Shown here: positions 57,926-64,000 of the stretch, piece by piece | Layout: every line of letters starts with the position of its first letter | How positions within the stretch are numbered: position 1 is the stretch's first letter | Assembly: GCA_025358155.1 (NCBI GenBank) | Contig: JANYKR010000012.1 | Coordinates: 1-64,000, forward strand | DNA from: Betaproteobacteria bacterium | GTDB taxonomy: Bacteria; Pseudomonadota; Gammaproteobacteria; Burkholderiales; Burkholderiaceae_C | Length of the DNA stretch: 64,000 nt | Direction of reading: 5' to 3' | Position numbers and translations under genes: made by a program | Notes under the pieces: generated by a model | Seen by the model: only the letters and a program-made list of their open reading frames with translations | Databases searched by the model: none | Told to the model about the DNA's origin: nothing

Positions 57926-58594
57926 TCAATCCAGCGCGATGCGCAACGCGGCAGCACTGGCCAGCGGTGCACCCAGCGCCGTGAGGATCAGCAGCGCGCC
58001 CAGCAGCGACAGGTGCGCCTGCGCCGACATGCCGGCATCGACCGCCACTACCGCGCCCGTGCCAAAGATCAGCGCCGGCACCGTCAGCGGCAAGACCAGC
58101 AAAAACACCAGCGCGGCGCCGCTGCGCAGGCCCAGTGTCAGCGCAGCGCCCACCGCGCCCAGCAGGCTGAGGATGGGCGTGCCCAGCAGCAGGCTCAAGG
58201 TCAGGGTGGCAATGGCGGGCGCCTGCATGCCAAACAGCAGGCCGATCAGCGGAGCGGCCAGCACCAGCGGCAGACCCGAGCTCAACCAGTGCGCCAGCAC
58301 CTTGCCGACGACGATCACCACCAGCGGCTGCGACGACAGCAGCATCTGCTCGATCGAGCCGTCCTGGTGGTCGCTGGCGAACATCTGCGTGACCGACAGC
58401 ATCGCCGCCAGCAGCGCGCAGACCCAGACCACACCCGGGCCGATCTGGCGCAAGGTCTGGGGCTCGGGCCCGACGCCGATCGGAAACAGGCTGGCCGCGA
58501 CGACAAAAAAGCCCAGCGGCAGCAGCGCCTCGATGCGCCGGCGGCGCGCCAGCAGCAGGTCGCGTCGGGTCACTGCCAGCAGCAGGCCGATCAT
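57926..58594 (-). CDS. ccmB: Heme exporter protein CcmB
   Basis: A 222-residue, six-helix membrane subunit that pairs with the CcmA ATPase. The motif SDHQDGSIEQMLLSSQPLVV is the CcmB hallmark (DxxDGxLEQ). It overlaps ccmA by four bases; ccmC starts 88 bases downstream. Confidence 0.95.
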   Translation of the reverse strand: MIGLLLAVTRRDLLLARRRRIEALLPLGFFVVAASLFPIGVGPEPQTLRQIGPGVVWVCALLAAMLSVTQMFASDHQDGSIEQMLLSSQPLVVIVVGKVLAHWLSSGLPLVLAAPLIGLLFGMQAPAIATLTLSLLLGTPILSLLGAVGAALTLGLRSGAALVFLLVLPLTVPALIFGTGAVVAVDAGMSAQAHLSLLGALLILTALGAPLASAAALRIALD

Positions 58595-59271
58595 GGGGCG
58601 CGAAAGGGCTCAAGGTCGAACTCGGTCGCCGCGGCCAGGTCCACGGTCTGGTGACTGGTCATCAGCACCGCCCCGCCGCGCCCGGCGTGCTCGGTGATCA
58701 GGTCCGACAGCAAGGCCACGCTGTCCCGGTCGAGTGCGTCGTAGGGCTCGTCGAGAATCCAGGTGCGCGGCGCCGGGTCCAGCGCCAGCCGGGCCAGTGC
58801 ACCGCGCCGGCGCTGGCCTTGCGACAGGGTGCGGACCGGGGCATCGCAGCGCGAGGCCAGGCCAAGCCGGTCGAGTGCTGCCCTGGCCCTTTGCGGCGCG
58901 TCGGGCACAGCCTGCAAGCGGGCCAGAAACGCCAGCGATTCGGCCAAGGTCAGGTCGTCCTTGAGCGCATTGGCGTGGCCGATGAAGACGATGGCCTGTC
59001 GGGCCGCCGCATCGCCCGGGCGTCGGGGCGTGCCGTTCCAGGTGATGTCGCCTTCAGCCGGCGATGAAAGGCCCGCCAGGATGCGCAACAGGCTGGTCTT
59101 GCCACTGCCGTTGCGGCCCCGCAGCCAGGTGATGCTGCCGGGCGCCAGTTGCAGGTCCAGACCACGAAACAGCCAGCGCCGACCCCGGCGGCAGGCCAGC
59201 GCGCGGCTGGCCAGGGTGCCGCCGGTGGGCAGGCGGGCGACAGCATCGGGGCGGTGGAATTCGAGACTCAT
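58591..59271 (-). CDS. ccmA: Heme exporter ATP-binding protein CcmA
   Basis: A 226-residue ABC ATPase. Walker A is GRNGSGKTS (residues 52-60), the signature is LSQGQRRRGALARLA, Walker B is RTWILDEPYDALD and the switch is TSHQT. The CcmA-type signature (LSxGQ) and short length fit. ATG 59271 is used; an in-frame ATG at 59364 would add 31 residues of Pro/Gly-rich sequence. First gene of the ccm operon. Confidence 0.93.
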   Translation of the reverse strand: MSLEFHRPDAVARLPTGGTLASRALACRRGRRWLFRGLDLQLAPGSITWLRGRNGSGKTSLLRILAGLSSPAEGDITWNGTPRRPGDAAARQAIVFIGHANALKDDLTLAESLAFLARLQAVPDAPQRARAALDRLGLASRCDAPVRTLSQGQRRRGALARLALDPAPRTWILDEPYDALDRDSVALLSDLITEHAGRGGAVLMTSHQTVDLAAATEFDLEPFRAP

Positions 59272-59378
59272 CGGCAACGGGCCGGCCGCAGGGGCGCTGG
59301 CACCGAAAGAAAACGGACGGATCGGCCCCGGCAGGCCCGGGCCGACCCAACGGGCAAGGCTCATATCCTAACGGCGCC

Positions 59379-59406
59379 AATCCTGACCATTCTTGAGGGA
59401 TGTCAA
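59379..59406 (-). promoter_or_regulatory. Candidate promoter of the ccm operon
   Basis: On the minus strand a perfect TTGACA (59401-59406) and AGGATT (59379-59384) are separated by 16 bases. Transcription would start near 59372, giving a leader of about 100 bases to ccmA at 59271. The -10 is weak. Confidence 0.4.
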
Positions 59407-59450
59407 ATGACACCCCCGGCCGCCGGCGTGGGGCGGCCAGGCTGGCCAAG

Positions 59451-59495
59451 GTCAGCGCGCCGCTGAGCACGGCGATTTTTCGTGCGGGCGCTGAC
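59451..59495. repeat. Two-tier inverted repeat upstream of ccmA
   Basis: GTCAGCGC and GCGCTGAC form an 8-bp outer stem, with an inner GCACG/CGTGC stem. No T-run follows on the minus strand, where it would end the 79-residue hypothetical gene. Could be a terminator variant or a binding site. Confidence 0.5.
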
Positions 59496-59512
59496 TGCTG
59501 GCCCCAGGCCGC

Positions 59513-59752
59513 TCAACCCGGCAGCAGGGACTTGGCCAGTCGCCGCAGCGCGGCGGCGTCCATCACCTTCAGACCGGGCTGCGACTCGCAGATCACCGCC
59601 ACCCGGTTCAACAAGCCGGCGGCAAAACGGTGGGCTGCGGCGATGGTTTCTTCGTCCGAGTCATAGGTGTCGTAGGCCTCGACGGCCACACCGCTGTCAT
59701 TGGCGATGGCCTTGATGTCGATCTTGGGGCTGGGCGGGGCTGAGGCGGCCAT
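59513..59752 (-). CDS. Small hypothetical protein
   Basis: A 79-residue soluble protein, MAASAPPSPKIDIKAIANDS at the N-terminus then GVAVEAYDTYDSDEETIAAA and LNRVAVICESQPGLKVMDAA. Mixed charge, no signal or membrane segment. An in-frame ATG at 59782 is an alternative start. I do not recognise the family. It lies between ccmA and the MerR gene on the same strand. Confidence 0.6.
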   Translation of the reverse strand: MAASAPPSPKIDIKAIANDSGVAVEAYDTYDSDEETIAAAHRFAAGLLNRVAVICESQPGLKVMDAAALRRLAKSLLPG

Positions 59753-59869
59753 GGGCGGCTCCTGGCAATGGCGGGCGGACAAGGTAAAGCGCTCACTCTA
59801 CCTGCAAGCCCGCAAGCCTCGGCAGGCCCAGCCCCAAGGCCATACGGCTCGGGCCCAGCCCAGCGCCGC

Positions 59870-60319
59870 TCAAGCCCGGGCGGCCAGAAAGTCGCGAACC
59901 GTCTGGTTGATCAGCCGCAACTCGGCCAGCGCGGCGTCGATGTGGGCGCGCTTTTGTTCCAGCTCGGCGATTGCCGCACCGGTACGCTCCAGCACGTAGG
60001 CCTGTTGCTGGGCCCGGCCCTCGCCGTGGCTGCCGTACAGGTCGAGGTAGGTCTTGATGTCGGCCAGCGTCGAGCCAATGGCCTTGGCCCGCAGGATCAA
60101 GCCCAGCCGTGCGCGGTCGCGCCGGGTGTAGACGCGGGTGCCGTTGATGCGGCGTGGCGCCAGCAGCGCCTTGTCCTCGTAGAAGCGGATGGCGCGAGGC
60201 GAGATGCCGAACTCGGTGCACAGCTCGGTGATGCCGAACAGCGCGCTGTTGCCGTCGTCCTGGTGCGCGGCCACCTGCTCCTGGGCGGTGGGCGCGGCGG
60301 GCGCGGCCGCGAGGCTCAT
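59870..60319 (-). CDS. MerR family regulator (LiuR-like)
   Basis: A 149-residue MerR-type regulator. The DNA-binding domain (about residues 26-98) has FGITELCTEFGISPRAIRFY, EDKALLAPRRINGTRVYTRR and DRARLGLILRAKAIG. A C-terminal coiled-coil follows (RTGAAIAELEQKRAHIDAAL). No metal-binding cysteines are present. The GISPRAIRFYEDKxLL pattern resembles LiuR/AtuR-neighbour regulators of leucine and fatty-acid catabolism. It is two bases from the SCP2 gene and probably controls the divergent SDR-carboxylase-dehydrogenase operon. Confidence 0.88.
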   Translation of the reverse strand: MSLAAAPAAPTAQEQVAAHQDDGNSALFGITELCTEFGISPRAIRFYEDKALLAPRRINGTRVYTRRDRARLGLILRAKAIGSTLADIKTYLDLYGSHGEGRAQQQAYVLERTGAAIAELEQKRAHIDAALAELRLINQTVRDFLAARA

Positions 60320-60320
60320 G

Positions 60321-60617
60321 TCAGATCACGCGCTGCAGCTTGAGCGCCACCGACATGTCGCCCGACACCTTGAACTTGCCCATCATGAAGCCGGTGGTGG
60401 GCTCCAGCTCGCCGCTGATCAGGTTGGCCAGTGTGGCGAGCGGCAGTGCCACGGTGCAGTCAGCGTCGCGGTCGGTGTTGTCCACGGTGTTGGGCGTGGC
60501 CCGGCCGTCGATCACCGCCACGCCGTCGGCGCCGCAGTCGAACTTGAGGATCGCGTTGAGGCCGCTTTGCTCGCCGACTTTGGCGCGCAGGTGTTCGGTG
60601 ATGGTGGGCAGGTCCAA
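60321..60617 (-). CDS. SCP2 sterol-binding domain protein
   Basis: A 98-residue lipid-transfer domain protein of the SCP2 family. NAILKFDCGADGVAVIDGRA, DADCTVALPLATLANLISGE and TGFMMGKFKVSGDMSVALKL are the fold's signatures. TTG at 60615-60617 is taken as start because GGAG stands five bases upstream and the length then fits the family; an upstream ATG (60668) would add 17 residues. It likely carries an acyl-CoA or isoprenoid substrate for the adjacent pathway. Co-transcribed with the MerR gene. Confidence 0.88.
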   Translation of the reverse strand: MDLPTITEHLRAKVGEQSGLNAILKFDCGADGVAVIDGRATPNTVDNTDRDADCTVALPLATLANLISGELEPTTGFMMGKFKVSGDMSVALKLQRVI

Positions 60618-60705
60618 GGCAACTCCGGGCAGAAGATTGAATGGGCCGGATGCTAGGGCAGTGCCCAAGCAAGTCCACCCGTGTAATTACCTATACGGAA
60701 TCAGA

Positions 60706-60736
60706 TTGACGTTAACGGAATGCTTGCGTCCAATAC
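60706..60736 (+). promoter_or_regulatory. Candidate MerR-type promoter/operator of the SDR operon
   Basis: TTGACG (60706-60711) and CAATAC (60731-60736) are separated by 19 bases, the long spacer typical of MerR-controlled promoters. The palindrome CGTTAACG (60710-60717) lies in the spacer, and ACGGAAT is repeated at 60695 and 60715. It is located between the divergent SCP2/MerR and SDR genes. Confidence 0.5.
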
Positions 60737-60763
60737 GGCACCTCCGCTTTGACAGGTTTTGCC

Positions 60764-61632
60764 ATGAGCACCACCGCCGGCTACCGCAGTGTTTTCACAC
60801 CCGGCCTCTTTGCCGGCCAGCGTTTCTGGGTCACCGGGGGTGGCTCGGGTATCGGCCGTTGCGTTGCGCATGAACTGGCATCGCTGGGCGCCGACGTGGT
60901 GCTGTCGGGCCGCAAGACTGAAAAATTGCAATCAGTCACCGCCGAGATCCTCGAAGACGGTGGCAAAGCCAGCTGGTACGCCTTCGACATCCGGGACGAG
61001 GATGCGGTCAGGGCCAACATCACCGAGGCGCTGAAGGCCGGGCCGATCACCGGGCTGGTCAACAACGCGGGCGGGCAATTCCCGTCGCCGCTGGCCTTCA
61101 TCAGCAAAAAGGGCTTCGACGCGGTGGTGGCCAACAACCTGACCGGCGGCTTCTTGATGATGCGCGAGCTGTTCACCCAGTGCATGCAGGCGCACGGCGG
61201 CGCGATCGTCAACATGACGGCCGACTTCAAGAACGGCATGCCGACGATGGGCCATTCGGGCGCGGCGCGTGCCGGCATGGCCAACCTGACGCAGACGGCG
61301 GCCTTCGAGTGGGCCCATGCCGGTGTACGGGTCAATGCAGTGGCGCCGGGCTGGATTGCCAGCAGTGGCATGGACAGCTACGGCGAGGCGATCCGCGAGC
61401 ACATCCGCGGTCTCAAGAAGCACGTGCCGCTGCGCCGCATGGCCGAAGAGGCCGAGGTCAGCGCGGCCATCGTGTTTTTGCTGTCGCCAGGCGCGGCCTT
61501 CATCACCGGGGTAACGCTGCAGATCGACGGCGGCTCGTCGCTGGGCCAGGCGGCGTTTCCCACCGCCGACCACCAGCGCAGCCAGCCGTTCGAGGGCTTC
61601 CACCGGGCAGTCAAACCCAAGGTGCTGAGCTG

Positions 61633-61633
<1 letters not shown>
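60764..61633 (+). CDS. Short-chain dehydrogenase/reductase with non-classical active site
   Basis: A 289-residue SDR. The cofactor motif is VTGGGSGIG (residues 23-31), with NNAGG at 100-104 and a NADP-type Arg after the second strand (SGRKTEKLQ). At the active site the classical Ser-Tyr-Lys is not seen: the region reads NMTADFKNGMPTMGHSGAAR, so the YxxxK positions are Ser165 and Arg169. This type occurs among dienoyl/enoyl-CoA reductase and citronellol-pathway SDRs. The stop overlaps the start of the carboxylase gene by one base. Likely acts on a CoA-linked intermediate. Confidence 0.88.
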
Positions 61634-63252
<1,619 letters not shown>

Positions 63253-63287
63253 GAACCCGCCGCTGACTCAACCTCTGGAGCAAGACC

Positions 63288-64000
63288 ATGAAATTCACCC
63301 CCGAACACCGCGCCCTGGCCGACACCGTGGCCAAGTTTGTCGCCAAGGAGATCAACCCGTTTGTGGCCGAGTGGGAAGCGGCCGAGATCTACCCCGCCCA
63401 CGCGGTGATGAAAAAGCTCGGCAACCTGGGCCTGCTGGGACTGAAGTACCCGGAGGAGTTTGGCGGCGCCGGGCTGGACTTCAGTTACTCGATGGTGATG
63501 GCTGAGGCGATGGGCGCAGCGGCCTGTGGCGGTGTGCCGATGAGCATCGGCGTGCACACCGACATGTGCACCCCGGCGCTGGCGCGTTTTGGCAGCGACG
63601 AGCTGCGGCGCGAGTGGCTGGTGCCGTCGATTGCCGGCGACATGGTGGGTTGCCTGGGTGTCAGCGAGGCGGGTGGCGGCAGCGACGTGGCCGCCGTCAA
63701 GACCCGTGCCCGCATCGAGGACGGCGACTACGTGATCAACGGCAGCAAGATGTGGATCACCAACGGCCTGCAGGCCGACTGGTGCTGCTTGCTGGCCAAC
63801 ACCTCCGACGCGTCAGCCACCCACTCGCCGCACAAGAACAAGAGCCTGATCATCGTGCCTATGGATGCCGCTGGCATCACCAAGCAAAAGATCAAGAAGA
63901 TCGGCATGAACTCGTCGGACACCGCCCAGCTGTTTTTTGACAACGTGCGGGTGCCCAAGAAGAACCTGATCGGCCAGGAGGGCATGGGCTTTGCCTTCCA
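63288..64000 (+). CDS. Acyl-CoA dehydrogenase (citronellyl-/isovaleryl-CoA type), 3' truncated
   Basis: The first 237 codons of an acyl-CoA dehydrogenase that continues beyond the window. The N-terminal alpha domain starts MKFTPEHRALADTVAKFVAK and reads KLGNLGLLGLKYPEEFGGAG. The FAD-binding WITNGLQADWCCLLANTS (with KMWITNG) and GCLGVSEAGGGSDVAAVKTR follow. GGAG lies eight bases before the ATG. The catalytic Glu lies outside the window. Located after the carboxylase, it would form the alpha,beta-double bond in the same pathway; AtuD-type citronellyl-CoA dehydrogenases have a similar N-terminus, but LiuA-type isovaleryl-CoA enzymes cannot be excluded. Confidence 0.92.
   Translation, partial: MKFTPEHRALADTVAKFVAKEINPFVAEWEAAEIYPAHAVMKKLGNLGLLGLKYPEEFGGAGLDFSYSMVMAEAMGAAACGGVPMSIGVHTDMCTPALARFGSDELRREWLVPSIAGDMVGCLGVSEAGGGSDVAAVKTRARIEDGDYVINGSKMWITNGLQADWCCLLANTSDASATHSPHKNKSLIIVPMDAAGITKQKIKKIGMNSSDTAQLFFDNVRVPKKNLIGQEGMGFAF

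Overview
The window is a gene-dense, GC-rich chromosomal segment of a betaproteobacterium in the order Burkholderiales, most likely Comamonadaceae or the Leptothrix/Rubrivivax group. This rests on gene content and order: the thrS-infC-rpmI-rplT-pheST-ihfA-merR block, glnA-ntrBC, the System I cytochrome c maturation operon, a PEP-CTERM protein, and branched-chain amino acid (Liv) transporter genes beside an acyl-CoA ligase. I see no insertion sequence, integrase, prophage or CRISPR array. The window is core chromosome with a few accessory patches.

Layout. 1-4289 (minus): acyl-CoA ligase, then a Liv-type binding protein, livH and the start of livM. 4490-13654: mostly housekeeping genes (selO, yciB, bolA, a periplasmic parvulin, the divergent ybbA-like/tesA pair, dienelactone hydrolase, dusC, a RIO-type kinase coupled to a DUF1415 protein, a YdeI-like protein). 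13679-21944 (minus): the translation operon, which reads promoter, Thr-rich leader peptide, terminator, thrS, infC (ATC start), rpmI, rplT, terminator, pheS, pheT, ihfA, MerR regulator, tRNA-Pro(GGG). thrS carries a frameshift as given here. 22115-28562: lipoprotein plus DUF4331 protein, patatin, Tex, a small lipoprotein and a PRC-barrel protein.

28770-35018 holds the most distinctive locus: a five-gene operon of type III polyketide synthase, class I methyltransferase, FAD oxidoreductase, acyl carrier protein and ketoacyl synthase, divergent from an exported orphan protein. It probably makes a modified phenolic or pyrone-type lipid; the product is unknown.

35079-49610: xth, ntrC-ntrB, a DUF4124 protein, glnA, a CinA-N-like protein, an EI24 protein, an exported beta-propeller protein, an exported creatininase-like protein coupled to an AIM24-type protein, an MFS transporter, upp, rlmB and a DUF1624 membrane protein. 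49716-50998: a PEP-CTERM gene lying between tRNA-Arg(TCT) and tRNA-Pro(TGG). 51010-59271 (minus): the complete ccmABCDEFGHI operon, including the 58-residue ccmD, followed by rraA and an EcsC-like gene. 59870-64000: a MerR regulator and SCP2 protein divergent from an SDR, acyl-CoA carboxylase beta subunit and acyl-CoA dehydrogenase cluster. That cluster resembles acyclic-terpenoid (Atu) or leucine (Liu) catabolism. The carboxylase has Gly where, by my recollection, methylcrotonyl-CoA carboxylases have Phe, which favours a geranyl-CoA-type substrate.

All functional calls come from reading the translated sequences and motifs. No database search was run.
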